Positions 16,116 to 24,037 of a stretch of DNA of 42,228 nucleotides are shown piece after piece. The position numbers were made by a program, and so were the translations under genes. The notes under the pieces were generated by a model that saw nothing but the letters and a program-made list of their open reading frames with translations, ran no database searches and was not told the origin of the DNA. How positions within the stretch are numbered: the first letter of the stretch is position 1; every line of letters starts with the position of its first letter. Source of the DNA: Actinomycetes bacterium (GTDB lineage Bacteria; Actinomycetota; Acidimicrobiia; Acidimicrobiales; RAAP-2); contig JAJZVL010000008.1 of assembly GCA_021845725.1 (NCBI GenBank), forward strand, positions 30,246 to 72,473, written 5' to 3'.

Positions 16116-17066
16116 GTGTCAGAGCGATCTCGCGGTCTACCTCGCAGGTCGTGCCTCTCCACCCCGGGCGCGGCCGAGAAATTCCTTGCCAAGGCGCCCA
16201 CGGTGGCGGCCGACATGACGTTCCTCGATCTCGAGGACTCGGTCGCACCGGCAGAGAAGGTGCCGGCGCGCAAGAAGGTGATCGAGGCGATCAAGAACCT
16301 CGAATGGGACGATCGCGTGCTGTGCGTGCGGGTGAACGGCTGGGACACCGAGTGGACCTACGGCGATGTGATCGAGGTCGTCGGCAATGCCGGGGAGCGC
16401 CTCGATGAAGTCATGTTGCCCAAGGTGCAGTCTGCAGCCGAGGTGGTCGCGCTCGACCTTCTGCTCACCCAGGTGGAGAAGAACTGCGGGCTCCCCGTGG
16501 GCCATGTCGGGATCGAGGCGCAGATCGAGACCACCCGCGGCCTCATCAACGTCGAGGAGATCTGCGCCGCTTCGCGCCGTCTCGAGACCGTCATCTTCGG
16601 ACCGGCCGACTTCGCCGCGTCGATGCAGATGCCGGTCCTCACCGGAGGGGTCGCGATCCCCGAGTACCCCGGGGACCACTTCCACTACGTCTTCTCGAAG
16701 ATCCTGATGGCCGGCCGTGCGAATGGCCTGCAGGTGATCGACGGCCCATACCTCTACGTGCGCGATCTCGACGGCCTCCGGGAGTTCTCGCAGCGCACGC
16801 GGGTCCTCGGTTTCGACGGCAAGTGGGCGCTGACCCCCGACCAGGCCGCGGTCCTCAACGAGGTCTACTCGCCCACTCAGGAGCAGTTCGACCGTGCGTG
16901 GGACCTTCTCGAGGCTTATCGACAGGCCACTCAGGAAGAGCGACGGGGAGCCGTGATGTTCGGCGACGAGATGATCGACGAAGCGAGCCGGAAGATCGCG
17001 CAGAAGTTCGTCTTCCGCGGCGAACGTGCCGGCCTGCGGCGCTCGCAGACGGCTCACCCGAGCTGA
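16116..17066 (+). CDS. mcl1: HpcH/HpaI-type lyase, (S)-malyl-CoA / beta-methylmalyl-CoA lyase-like
   Basis: A 316-residue CitE-superfamily protein. I use GTG 16116 because family homology begins there; GTG 16074 would add 14 residues. Key segments are RRSCLSTPGAAEKFLAKA, the signature MTFLDLEDSVAPAEKVPARK (residues 34-53), LCVRVNGWDTEW, VMLPKVQSAAEV, the Mg-binding glutamate in EAQIETTRG (E138) and FGPADFAASM (D165). Length and pattern match malyl-CoA/beta-methylmalyl-CoA lyases of the ethylmalonyl-CoA pathway, which split beta-methylmalyl-CoA to glyoxylate and propionyl-CoA. The convergent neighbour resembles methylsuccinyl-CoA dehydrogenase and a MaoC hydratase lies nearby, so the pathway assignment rests on sequence and context together. 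Confidence 0.8.
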   Translation: MSERSRGLPRRSCLSTPGAAEKFLAKAPTVAADMTFLDLEDSVAPAEKVPARKKVIEAIKNLEWDDRVLCVRVNGWDTEWTYGDVIEVVGNAGERLDEVMLPKVQSAAEVVALDLLLTQVEKNCGLPVGHVGIEAQIETTRGLINVEEICAASRRLETVIFGPADFAASMQMPVLTGGVAIPEYPGDHFHYVFSKILMAGRANGLQVIDGPYLYVRDLDGLREFSQRTRVLGFDGKWALTPDQAAVLNEVYSPTQEQFDRAWDLLEAYRQATQEERRGAVMFGDEMIDEASRKIAQKFVFRGERAGLRRSQTAHPS

Positions 17067-17084
17067 GCGGAGCTGGGGCGGCGA

Positions 17085-17103
17085 TCACCCGAGCTGGGGT
17101 GGT
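17085..17103. terminator. Possible bidirectional hairpin between convergent genes
   Basis: CACCC-GAGCTG-GGGTG at 17088-17103 can form a 5-bp stem next to the stop codons of the two convergent genes. There is no T-tract. A related TCACCCGAGCTG string lies just upstream at 17053-17064. Confidence 0.3.
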
Positions 17104-18686
17104 CTCGCCTGGTCGACAAGACGCCGCGCGATCACCTTCAGGGCCAGCGTCTCATCGGCACCTTCGAAGATCGACAGGACGCGTGCGTCCACGAAGTATC
17201 GGCTCACCGGATATTCCTCGGCGTAGCCCATCCCACCGTGGATCTGCATTGCCTCGCGCGTGACCCACTCCGCTGCTCGACAGACGTAAGCCTTCGCCAT
17301 CGAAGCCTCGAGACCGCCCTCGCCCTTTACCATCAGTCGAGCGACCTCGTAGGAGAACTGACGTGAGGCCTGGATGAGCACGGCCATGCGCGCCAGCTTC
17401 ACTCTCGTGAGCTGGTAGTCGATGATCGCCTTCCCGAACACCCTGCGCTCGCGCGCGTACGCGATCGCTGCTTCGTACGCCGCCTGCATGACCCCCACGG
17501 CTCGGGCCACCGTCTGGAGCCGCCCGTTCTCGAAGCCTTGCATCTGCAGGTAGAAGCCCCTTCCGAGACCTTCGTCTCCTCCGACGAGGTTCTCCTTCGG
17601 GACGAGCCAGTTCTCGAATGCGAGCTCGTACGAGTGCATGCCGCGGTACCCGAGAGTGTCGATCGGTCGTCCCTCGAGCTTCCCGCCACTGGATCCTCGT
17701 CCGCCCTGGTGCAGGACGAAGCCCTTGCCTGTCGCCTGTTCCTTCTGCACGACGAAGAGCGAGAGCCCGCGGTGGCCCTTCGCGCGGTCGGGATCGGTCC
17801 GGGCAAGCAGCATCAGCACATCGGCTCGCGCGGCGAAGGTGCACCACGTCTTCACCCCGTTGACCACCCAGCCGGCCCCCGTCGGGGAAGCGGAGGTCGT
17901 GATGCCCGCGACGTCGGACCCGTAGTCCGGCTCGGTGACGGCAACCGCGGCGAGGAGCTCCCCGCTCGCGATCCTGGGAAGCCAGTGGCGCTTCTGGTCC
18001 TCGGTGCCCCCTCGTACCAATGCTCGGGTGAGGATCTCCGGCCTGGTGATGAGCGAGCCGCCGATGCCCAGTGATCCCCACGAGAGCTCCTCGGTGGCGA
18101 CGACCATTCCCATGTAGTCGCTCTCGCCACCAGCTGCGAAGCCTCCGTACTCCTCGGGTACCGAGAGCCCGAACCCGCCGAGCTCGGCCAGACCGCTGAT
18201 GATCGATTCGGGAATGTCGGCGTTGGTGCGATGCACGTGCTCAGCATGCGGCCGGATCTCGTTCTGCGCGAACCGGTGGAACGTCTCGCGGGCGAGCTCG
18301 AGCTCTCCGGAGAGGTGGCGAGGGCCCTCCTCACCGCAGATCGCGGCGAGCGTCTCGGAATCCCGATAGGCGACGACGAAGTCCTCCGCCGGATCGAGGA
18401 GATCCTCGCCGGAGCTCCACGCCGTCGACCGTCCGGCGATCTTGGCCCTGAGATCGGCCAGCACGTCTGCGACGAACGCGCATGCCAGGCGCGCCTCGAC
18501 CTCGCCGTGGCGGCCGTAGTCGAGGGCCGCTCGAGCCGTGGCAACCGCTGCCGCAGCGTGCGCGATGTCGTATGCGACGACCTGGGCGCTGTCGACCCCA
18601 GTCTCCGCGAGCGCTCCGACCGCGCGCCCGACGACGTGCTCGGCGCAGTCCAGCGCTTCGGCAGCGCGGTCCAGGTCCATGTTCAC
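17085..18686 (-). CDS. mcd: Acyl-CoA dehydrogenase, (2S)-methylsuccinyl-CoA dehydrogenase-like
   Basis: A 533-residue flavoprotein, much longer than ordinary acyl-CoA dehydrogenases (about 380), because of an N-terminal helical extension of about 120 residues (VDSAQVVAYDIAHAAAAVAT). That extension is a feature of methylsuccinyl-CoA dehydrogenases. The core contains FGLSVPEEYGGF, AVTEPDYGSDVAGI, NGVKTWCTFAARAD, LGYRGMHSYEL, ENGRLQTVARAVG and IHGGMGYAEEYPVSRYFVDA, with FEGADETLALKVIARRL at the catalytic-base region. It starts at GTG 18686, whose GTGA overlaps the methyltransferase stop. In the EMC pathway this enzyme oxidises methylsuccinyl-CoA to mesaconyl-CoA; neighbours with lyase and hydratase homology support that. 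Confidence 0.8.
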   Translation of the reverse strand: MNMDLDRAAEALDCAEHVVGRAVGALAETGVDSAQVVAYDIAHAAAAVATARAALDYGRHGEVEARLACAFVADVLADLRAKIAGRSTAWSSGEDLLDPAEDFVVAYRDSETLAAICGEEGPRHLSGELELARETFHRFAQNEIRPHAEHVHRTNADIPESIISGLAELGGFGLSVPEEYGGFAAGGESDYMGMVVATEELSWGSLGIGGSLITRPEILTRALVRGGTEDQKRHWLPRIASGELLAAVAVTEPDYGSDVAGITTSASPTGAGWVVNGVKTWCTFAARADVLMLLARTDPDRAKGHRGLSLFVVQKEQATGKGFVLHQGGRGSSGGKLEGRPIDTLGYRGMHSYELAFENWLVPKENLVGGDEGLGRGFYLQMQGFENGRLQTVARAVGVMQAAYEAAIAYARERRVFGKAIIDYQLTRVKLARMAVLIQASRQFSYEVARLMVKGEGGLEASMAKAYVCRAAEWVTREAMQIHGGMGYAEEYPVSRYFVDARVLSIFEGADETLALKVIARRLVDQARPPQLG

Positions 18687-19324
18687 GGCACGCTAGCCTC
18701 CCGCCGCGCGAGCACGGTCACGAGAGGGGGCAGCACGATCGCGTCGTCCCCGGGGTCGACCTCGGTGAGCTCCTCGAGGTACGCGGCCACCGGTCCGGGG
18801 CCGGCGCCGGCTGGAGCCTCCGCCCAGGCGTCGTCGAGCACGAGGCCCGCTTCTCCGACGAGCGCGGGGAGCAGGGCTCCCACGTCGGGACTGGGCACGT
18901 CAGGCATCGACAGCGGCAGCCCGCCGACGCGGCCTGCCGAAGTGATCGGCTCTTGTGCGACCACCCAACCACCGGGCCGGACCGCGGCCCGCATGCGTGC
19001 GAGGACACGGACCGGATCGGCCACGTGCAGCAGGAGGAATCTGCAGAAGGCGAGGTCGACGGGTTCGGGGAGCTGGAGGTCCTCGGCGCGCTGAGTGATC
19101 GCCAGCACCTGCGTGTACTCCGCCGCGGCATGGGCCGTCTCGTCCCGCGCAGCGGGGTCGCTGTCGACCGCATAGACCCGGCCGGTCTTGCCGACGATCT
19201 CAGCGAGCGCGACGGCCACGTCTCCTGCTCCCGCGCCGACGTCGACGACTCGCCATCCCGCGGCGACGCCGAGCCGGTCGATCGCGGTCGCGAGCGGGCG
19301 GCGGTAGACGTCGTCACGGAGCAT
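18683..19324 (-). CDS. Class I SAM-dependent methyltransferase
   Basis: A 213-residue protein from ATG 19324. Motif I is WRVVDVGAGAGDVAVALAE (residues 24-42), followed by RVYAVDSDPAARDE, the post-II region LPEPVDLAFCRFLLLHVADP, and RPGGWVVAQEPITSAG. This is the generic layout of ubiquinone/menaquinone-type and small-molecule methyltransferases; HVADP and the AAVRPGGW strand are characteristic. The target is unknown. Its stop overlaps the start of the methylsuccinyl-CoA-dehydrogenase-like gene, so the two are cotranscribed. Confidence 0.82.
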   Translation of the reverse strand: MLRDDVYRRPLATAIDRLGVAAGWRVVDVGAGAGDVAVALAEIVGKTGRVYAVDSDPAARDETAHAAAEYTQVLAITQRAEDLQLPEPVDLAFCRFLLLHVADPVRVLARMRAAVRPGGWVVAQEPITSAGRVGGLPLSMPDVPSPDVGALLPALVGEAGLVLDDAWAEAPAGAGPGPVAAYLEELTEVDPGDDAIVLPPLVTVLARREASVP

Positions 19325-19362
19325 CTGCGCATCCTCGCGCAGCGCCGGTAGCCTCCAAGGAC

Positions 19363-19797
19363 GTGAAGGTCACCATGATGCTGTGCGACGCTGCGCAAGT
19401 CGCGGACGGGAAGCTCTACATCCTGGGGGGAGGGTGGTCGATGACCGGTCCCGACCCGGTGCCTTCCGCCGTCGCCCTCAAGATCGAGGTCGACTGGAAC
19501 GAGGCCGACAGGACCCACCACTGGGAGCTCTTTCTCGAGGACGCCGACGGGCGTCCTGTCCTCGTGCAAACCCCCGAGGGCTCGCAGCCCGTGGAGGTGC
19601 GCGGCGAGTTCACGGTGACCCACCCCCCGGCGGTGCCTGAGGGGTCCCCTATCGACGTCGCGCTCGCAGTCAACATGGGCCCGATCCCGCTGCCGGCGGG
19701 GGCCCGGTACACGTGGCGGCTGACCATCGACGGCGAGGCGCTCCCCGGCGCCGACCTGGGGTTCACGACGCGCCCCCGCCCCGCTGCTGCCGAGTAG
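19363..19797 (+). CDS. DUF6941 family protein
   Basis: A 144-residue protein from GTG 19363, with AAGGA very close upstream. The beginning, KVTMMLCDAAQVADGKLYILGGGW followed by SMTGPDPVP, is characteristic of a family I recall as DUF6941. Later segments (LKIEVDWNEADRTHHWELFLED, FTVTHPPAVPEGSPIDVALAVNMGPIPLPAG and YTWRLTIDGEAL) predict an all-beta, immunoglobulin-like or transthyretin-like sandwich. No catalytic motif is visible and the function is unknown. It is divergent from the methyltransferase and precedes the MaoC gene by 64 nt. Confidence 0.8.
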   Translation: MKVTMMLCDAAQVADGKLYILGGGWSMTGPDPVPSAVALKIEVDWNEADRTHHWELFLEDADGRPVLVQTPEGSQPVEVRGEFTVTHPPAVPEGSPIDVALAVNMGPIPLPAGARYTWRLTIDGEALPGADLGFTTRPRPAAAE

Positions 19798-19861
19798 GCG
19801 CAGCGGGCGCGTGGCACCCGGTGGGCTGGACGGCACGTGGCCGGCGTACTACACCCTCGGC

Positions 19862-20374
19862 ATGACCACCCACGAGCGGCCGTTCGGCCGATGCCTCGAA
19901 GACTTCGTCGTAGGCGACGTCTACCGGCACTGGCCGGGAAAGACGATCACCGAGTACGACGACCACCTCTTCTGCTTGATCACCATGAACCACCACCCGC
20001 TGCATACGGACGCGTGGTTCGCAGAGCACGACACGGTCCAAGGTCGCAACGTCGTCGTCGGGAACTTGGTCTACTCGCTCGCGCTGGGCATGAGCGTGCC
20101 CGACGTGAGCGGGTCGGCGATCGCGAACCTCGAGGTCGAATCGCTTGTGCACCGTCATCCGACCTTCCACGGTGACACGATCTATGCGGAGACCAAGGTG
20201 GTCGACGTGGTGGAGTCGAAGTCGAAGCACGACCGTGGCGTGGTGACCGTGGAGACGAAGGCATTCAACCAGCACGGGGACGAGGTGTGCTCCTTCCGTC
20301 GCAAGGTGATGGTCTGGAAGCGCGCGGCGCTGCCTGGGCGCCGGCGTCCTCACGGCGATGACGTCTGGGGCTGA
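19862..20374 (+). CDS. MaoC-family hot-dog hydratase, EMC-pathway-associated
   Basis: A 170-residue single hot-dog-domain protein from ATG 19862. The signature GDVYRHWPGKTITEYDDHLF followed by ITMNHHPLHTDAWFAE matches the MaoC protein encoded next to ethylmalonyl-CoA pathway genes in Streptomyces, as I recall it. VVVGNLVYSLALGMSVPDVSG and HPTFHGDTIYAETKVVD complete the fold. The Asp/His of the hydratase site are in the YDDHLF and NHHPLH region. By family and context it could hydrate mesaconyl-CoA to beta-methylmalyl-CoA, but it is half the length of the characterised two-domain Mch of Rhodobacter, so the exact substrate is inference. Its 3' end overlaps the start of mutY by 17 bp. Confidence 0.78.
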   Translation: MTTHERPFGRCLEDFVVGDVYRHWPGKTITEYDDHLFCLITMNHHPLHTDAWFAEHDTVQGRNVVVGNLVYSLALGMSVPDVSGSAIANLEVESLVHRHPTFHGDTIYAETKVVDVVESKSKHDRGVVTVETKAFNQHGDEVCSFRRKVMVWKRAALPGRRRPHGDDVWG

Positions 20375-21311
20375 AGGAGCGCGTTCCGGCGACCCTGCTC
20401 GTTGTGCGCCACATGCACACTGGCCGTCAGACAGCGAGATCGAACGGCTTCGTGAGGCTGTTCTGCGTGGGTCGGTGGAGCTGTGGAGGGACTTTCCGTG
20501 GAGGGCGACGCGCGACCCGTGGTTCGTCCTGGTGAGCGAGGTCATGCTGCAGCAGACGCAGGCCTCCCGGGTCGTCGGGACCTTCACTCGATTCGTTGCT
20601 CGCTTCCCTACGCCGGCTGCGTGTGCCGGCGCGGGCTGTGCGGAGGTCGTACGCGCGTGGGAAGGCCTGGGCTACAACCGCAGGGCGGTGAACCTCCATC
20701 GGACCGCCACGATCCTCCTCGAGCGCCACGACGGGCGAGTTCCTGACGACCTCGATGCGCTGGAAGACCTTCCCGGGGTCGGCCCGTACACGGCACGGGC
20801 AGTCCTCGCCTTCGCCTACGGGCGCCCGATCGGCGTGGTGGACGGCAACGTGATGCGGGTGCTCTCGCGCGCTGCTGCCGGTGGGGCGCTCACCCTGTGG
20901 GAAGCACAGCGGCTCGCTGACCGCCTGGTGTCACCCTCCAACGCGTGGAGGTTCAACCAGGCGCTCATCGACTTCGGAGCGTGCTGCTGCACCGCACGTG
21001 CGCCTCGCTGTGCGAGCTGTCACCTGCTGGAGCAGTGCCGCTGGACGCGGGCGGCGGCCGAGCACGGCGCAGGCACCGCGGCGCCGGATCCCGCCGCGCC
21101 GACCCGCCGACGACAGGGGCGGTTCGCCGGATCGGATCGCGAGGGCCGCGGCCGGCTCGTCGGGGCACTCCGCCTCGCGCCGGTTCCGGCTCGGGCGGTC
21201 GCGACGACGGCAGGTTGGCCCGACGACGAGCTCCGGGCCCTTCGCGTCGCCGAGGCGCTCGTAGCCGAGGGCCTCGCGTCCTGGCGGGAAGGCGCGCTTG
21301 CGCTGGCTTGA
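20358..21311 (+). CDS. mutY: A/G-specific adenine DNA glycosylase MutY, short form
   Basis: A 317-residue base-excision repair enzyme that removes adenine opposite 8-oxoguanine. It has the MutY signature FPWRATRDPWFVLVSEVMLQQTQASRV with catalytic E61, the helix-hairpin-helix LEDLPGVGPYTARAVLAFA, the catalytic aspartate in GVVDGNVMRVLSR (D162), and a 4Fe-4S cluster C-X6-C-X2-C-X5-C (C211, C218, C221, C227). The C-terminal region beyond residue 230 is short and lacks a recognisable NUDIX-like 8-oxoG recognition domain. The 17-bp overlap with the MaoC gene implies cotranscription. The need for an Fe-S cluster is a loose link with the SUF genes downstream. Confidence 0.92.
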   Translation: MTSGAEGARSGDPARCAPHAHWPSDSEIERLREAVLRGSVELWRDFPWRATRDPWFVLVSEVMLQQTQASRVVGTFTRFVARFPTPAACAGAGCAEVVRAWEGLGYNRRAVNLHRTATILLERHDGRVPDDLDALEDLPGVGPYTARAVLAFAYGRPIGVVDGNVMRVLSRAAAGGALTLWEAQRLADRLVSPSNAWRFNQALIDFGACCCTARAPRCASCHLLEQCRWTRAAAEHGAGTAAPDPAAPTRRRQGRFAGSDREGRGRLVGALRLAPVPARAVATTAGWPDDELRALRVAEALVAEGLASWREGALALA

Positions 21312-21344
21312 GCCCGGTGGACGCCGCAGCGCGGCGGAACCAGC

Positions 21345-21440
21345 GTGAGCTGGTTTCGGGAGGTGCTCGGCAGGTACGCGACGGGCGTCACGGTCATGTC
21401 CGCACAGGGGAGCGGCATGCCTGTCGGGTCCACCTGCAGG
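21345..21440 (+). pseudogene. N-terminal fragment of a flavin reductase-domain protein
   Basis: GTG 21345 begins VSWFREVLGRYATGVTVMSA then QGSGMPVGSTC, the highly characteristic N-terminus of the flavin reductase-like FMN-binding family (usually FRxVLGRYATGVTVVTA with GxPVGMTxN). After about 30 residues the similarity stops and the frame runs on into unrelated sequence over the next gene. The remaining 130 residues or so are missing, so this is a relic. Confidence 0.6.
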
Positions 21441-21474
21441 GAGGCAGTACGGCCGCATCTGCACCTGACCCGGC

Positions 21475-21480
21475 TACTGT
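21475..21480 (+). promoter_or_regulatory. Putative -10 element of a leaderless transcript
   Basis: TACTGT ends exactly 6 nt before GTG 21487, the same geometry as at 2929 and 31033. No Shine-Dalgarno sequence precedes the start. Confidence 0.5.
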
Positions 21481-21486
21481 GCGGCG

Positions 21487-22035
21487 GTGCCGACCTTTCT
21501 CACCACCGACATCGACGACGTCCTCGTCGTCGTCCCCGACGTCCACGGCGACGAGCGTGGCCGCTTCGTGGAGACGTACCGGCGCCAGTGGCTCCCACTC
21601 GGGCGCGAGATGGTGCAGGGCAACCGCTCGGAGAAGCAGGCGGGCACCATCGTCGGCCTCCATTACCACCTCCACCAGGCCGACTACTGGTACGTGCTGC
21701 GGGGGCGAGCCCGAGTCGTGCTGCACGACCTCCGGGAGGGCTCCAGGACCGACGGCGTGACCGAGACGATCGTGCTCGACGGCGACGAAGACCGGGGGCT
21801 GTTCATCCCGCCGGGTGTGGCACACGGGTTCGCCGCATTGAGCGACCTCCTCCTCTGGTACCTCGTGGACGCCTACTACAACCCCGCCGACGAGCTCGGC
21901 CTGGCGTGGGACGACCCCGATGTGGGCGCTGACTGGGGCGTCGTGGACCCGGTCCTGTCGGCTCGCGATCGGGAAAATCCCCGTCGAGCGAGCATCCCCC
22001 TTGCGCTCCGGCCCTGCTACCCCCTGCGAACCTGA
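21487..22035 (+). CDS. dTDP-4-dehydrorhamnose 3,5-epimerase-like (RmlC family) cupin
   Basis: A 182-residue cupin from GTG 21487. RmlC landmarks are DERGRFVETYRRQW, GLHYHLHQADYWYVLRGRARVVLHDLR (the active-site His region), GLFIPPGVAHGFAALSDLLLWYLVDAYYNP and LGLAWDDPDVGADWGV. True RmlC enzymes have VRGLHYQ at the active site; here it is IVGLHYH, with the Arg and Gln changed, so it may act on a different nucleotide sugar or be a related isomerase. No other rhamnose genes are in the window. The TGA stop lies inside the first unit of a 17-bp tandem repeat. Confidence 0.82.
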   Translation: MPTFLTTDIDDVLVVVPDVHGDERGRFVETYRRQWLPLGREMVQGNRSEKQAGTIVGLHYHLHQADYWYVLRGRARVVLHDLREGSRTDGVTETIVLDGDEDRGLFIPPGVAHGFAALSDLLLWYLVDAYYNPADELGLAWDDPDVGADWGVVDPVLSARDRENPRRASIPLALRPCYPLRT

Positions 22036-22088
22036 CCCCCCTGCGCACCTGACCGCCCTGCGCACCTGACCGCCCTGCGCTCCTGGCG
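22022..22088. repeat. 17-bp tandem repeat, 3.9 copies, starting across a stop codon
   Basis: CCCTGCGCACCTGACCG at 22039 and 22056, with variant copies at 22022 (which holds the epimerase stop codon at 22033-22035) and 22073. It fills the gap between the convergent epimerase and TetR genes. Confidence 0.92.
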
Positions 22089-22099
22089 TGTGCAGAGGG

Positions 22100-22696
22100 T
22101 TACGCAGCGCCCAGGAGGGAGAGGATCCCCAAGCGGAGGACCTGGCGGGCGGTGCGGGTCGACTGCCCGTGGCGCCGCATGCGATCCCAGGCCTCCGCGC
22201 TGGCGAGCACGTCGATCCCGGCGATGGCCGCGGAGCGAGGGGCCGCGGCCTTCGCTCGAAGTTCCGGTGCGAAGACCTTCGCGACGCGCTCTTTCTCCCA
22301 CGCCTCCATCGCCAGTCTCGCGGCGCGGATGCGGTCGGAGTCGGGCTCCATGAGGCGCACCGCGCGATGGAATGGCAGCAGTGCCTCCAGCGTGGTCGTC
22401 CGATTGTCCACGAACAGGTCGACTCGCTTCGCCAAGGGGAGAGCGGCGTCGATGTCCTTCGCCGTTTCTCGCACCCACTGGTACGTTCGCTGAGCGGCGT
22501 CGACGTAGAGGCCCTCGACGTCGGCGAAGTGCTGGTAGACGGAACGAACCGAGACGCCGGCCCGATCGGCGATGCGTTGCGCCGTCGGCGCGACGTCGCC
22601 CGCGGCGACGAGGTCGAGCAACGCGCTGACGATCGCGTCTCGCGTCCTGACGCCTCTCGCCCTCCTCCCGTCGATCTTGTCGATGTCGATGGACAT
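22100..22696 (-). CDS. TetR/AcrR family transcriptional regulator
   Basis: A 198-residue regulator starting at ATG 22696 (a GTG is adjacent at 22699). The N-terminal helix-turn-helix spans residues 37-60: TAQRIADRAGVSVRSVYQHF with the TetR hallmark VYxHF, after TRDAIVSALLDLVAAG. The C-terminal ligand/dimerisation domain is all-helical with EALLPFHRAVRLM and RTARQVLRLGILSLLGAA. The effector is unknown. It is divergent from the membrane protein at 22864, and TetR regulators commonly repress a divergent neighbour, so that gene is a candidate target. Confidence 0.9.
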   Translation of the reverse strand: MSIDIDKIDGRRARGVRTRDAIVSALLDLVAAGDVAPTAQRIADRAGVSVRSVYQHFADVEGLYVDAAQRTYQWVRETAKDIDAALPLAKRVDLFVDNRTTTLEALLPFHRAVRLMEPDSDRIRAARLAMEAWEKERVAKVFAPELRAKAAAPRSAAIAGIDVLASAEAWDRMRRHGQSTRTARQVLRLGILSLLGAA

Positions 22697-22863
22697 CACC
22701 GCGATCCAATCCTCCGTTCCCCGAAATGCCAGTGCAGTGTGATTGAAATCAAAGGCTACAGGCGCGCGAGGGCGATCGCTGCCGCGGCCGGGCGGGTGCT
22801 CCGATCAGCGACGCGCCCGTGATGCTCCGATCCCCGGAGCATCGGCTTCGTCGATCCTGTTAT

Positions 22864-23592
22864 ATGGAGGAGATGAGAAGGGGTCGCTGGGAAGCCCGAT
22901 CGATCGCCGGGTATCGCCGGACGATGGACGTGCTCGGGCGACTTGGTGACGACGACCGGGCTGTGGGGCATCCCGGTGCACGGGGGACCGAGACCCCGGC
23001 AGGCACCGGGTCCCGTGCCAGCCCGGGAGTCGGCTCCCGTGCCAGCTCGGGCGCCGGGCGCGGACGTTCCGGCGTCCCTTCGCTCGTGGCAACCCAGCAC
23101 CCGGCTCGGCGCGGCGCGGCTGTCGCCGCGCTGGTGGTGGTGCTCGTCCTTGTGGCCGTGGGGATCGGCGCCTTCCTGCTCGTGCGCCTTCACCATGGAA
23201 CCCGCCCACTGAAGCAGGCGGCAGGCTCGCGGCCGCACGCCTCCGTAGCGCCGACGGTGCCCTCGACGACGCTCCCGTCCAGCTACACCGCCGTCAGCGC
23301 GACCAGCTCGTCGGCCACGTACATCCCACGCACCGCGTCCGGCAGCACGACCTACTCGCTTCTCGTGGGTGCCACGACGTCGGACTGCTGGATGAGCGTG
23401 ACCTCGTCGACGGGTACGACCGTTCTCGCACAGACCTTTGCGCCCGGTGCGACGGCGTCCGTCTCGCTCACCGGCCGTGCGACGATCGTGATAGGAGCCA
23501 CGGGGTACGCCCAGCTGGCGATCGGGGGCGTCCCGCTGGTGCTCCCGAGCGGAGCTACGAGCCCGTTCACCGTCACCCTGGTGCCGTCGTAG
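22864..23592 (+). CDS. Membrane-anchored protein with RodZ C-terminal (DUF4115)-like domain
   Basis: A 242-residue protein. Residues 1-80 are Gly/Arg/Ala-rich and likely disordered; a transmembrane helix spans about 85-107 (AVAALVVVLVLVAVGIGAFL); a Ser/Thr-rich external linker follows. Residues about 165-235 read YSLLVGATTSDCWMSVTSST, GATASVSLTGRATIVIGATG and YAQLAIGGVPLVLP, the beta-sandwich pattern of the DUF4115 domain at the C-terminus of RodZ. The cytoplasmic helix-turn-helix of RodZ is absent. The start is uncertain: ATG 22864 is used, but ATG 22876 and ATG 22924 are in frame. Confidence 0.6.
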   Translation: MEEMRRGRWEARSIAGYRRTMDVLGRLGDDDRAVGHPGARGTETPAGTGSRASPGVGSRASSGAGRGRSGVPSLVATQHPARRGAAVAALVVVLVLVAVGIGAFLLVRLHHGTRPLKQAAGSRPHASVAPTVPSTTLPSSYTAVSATSSSATYIPRTASGSTTYSLLVGATTSDCWMSVTSSTGTTVLAQTFAPGATASVSLTGRATIVIGATGYAQLAIGGVPLVLPSGATSPFTVTLVPS

Positions 23593-23660
23593 CGGGGCGG
23601 TCTGTCCGGGTCGCGACGGCAGGGCTGTGTCCGGGTCGCGAGGGCAGCGGCGCAGCGGGA

Positions 23661-23701
23661 GGCTCCTGCGCGTGGCTCCTGCGCGTGGCTCCTGCGCGTG
23701 G
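23661..23701. repeat. 13-bp tandem repeat, three copies
   Basis: GGCTCCTGCGCGT repeats at 23661, 23674 and 23687. A second pair, TGTCCGGGTCGCGA, flanks it upstream (about 23602 and 23628). Both lie downstream of the RodZ-like gene. Confidence 0.85.
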
Positions 23702-23738
23702 CCGGTACGTGACATGGGGGCGCGCTCGTTGACGTGGG

Positions 23739-23951
23739 TCAGCACGCTCCGACCTCCTTGCTCCAGGCGACGTGGCGCTCCCTCGGTCCGAGGGAGCGTG
23801 CGGCGGAGCCGTAACCTACGAGCGCTGCCCACTCCGAGTCGATCGTCGCGACATCGCGCAACACCCGACCGAAGAGGTGATGGCCCAAGAAGTGATGCTC
23901 GTCGAGCAACGCGTTGAAGCGCGCGACCTCATCAGCGCCCACCAGCCGCAC
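23739..23951 (-). pseudogene. Truncated DUF4338/DruA-like protein of the transposase-associated type
   Basis: From GTG 23951 the minus strand encodes VRLVGADEVARFNALLDEHH, FLGHHLFGRVLRDVA and SEWAALVGYGSAARSLGPRERHVAWS, then stops. The order RxxxLxxxHHFLG, LRYVA, EWxALxGxGSAAxxxxxRDxxIGW is the N-terminal domain of DUF4338 proteins, labelled DruA in Druantia defence systems and very often carried next to ISAs1-like transposases. Only about 70 of the usual 300 residues remain and the rest is not found in other frames. I interpret it as mobile-element debris rather than a defence gene. Confidence 0.55.
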
Positions 23952-24037
23952 CGAGAGCGCCTGGTGGTGCCCGAAGGACGGTTCTCCACCCCCCAGCTTG
24001 TAGCAGCAGAGGAGTGCGGCGCATCAGTACCGTCGCG

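Noticed and set aside
23739..23951. Druantia defence system
   Set aside because: Only 70 N-terminal residues of a DruA/DUF4338-like protein exist and there is no DruB-E or helicase; the domain is more often transposase-associated.
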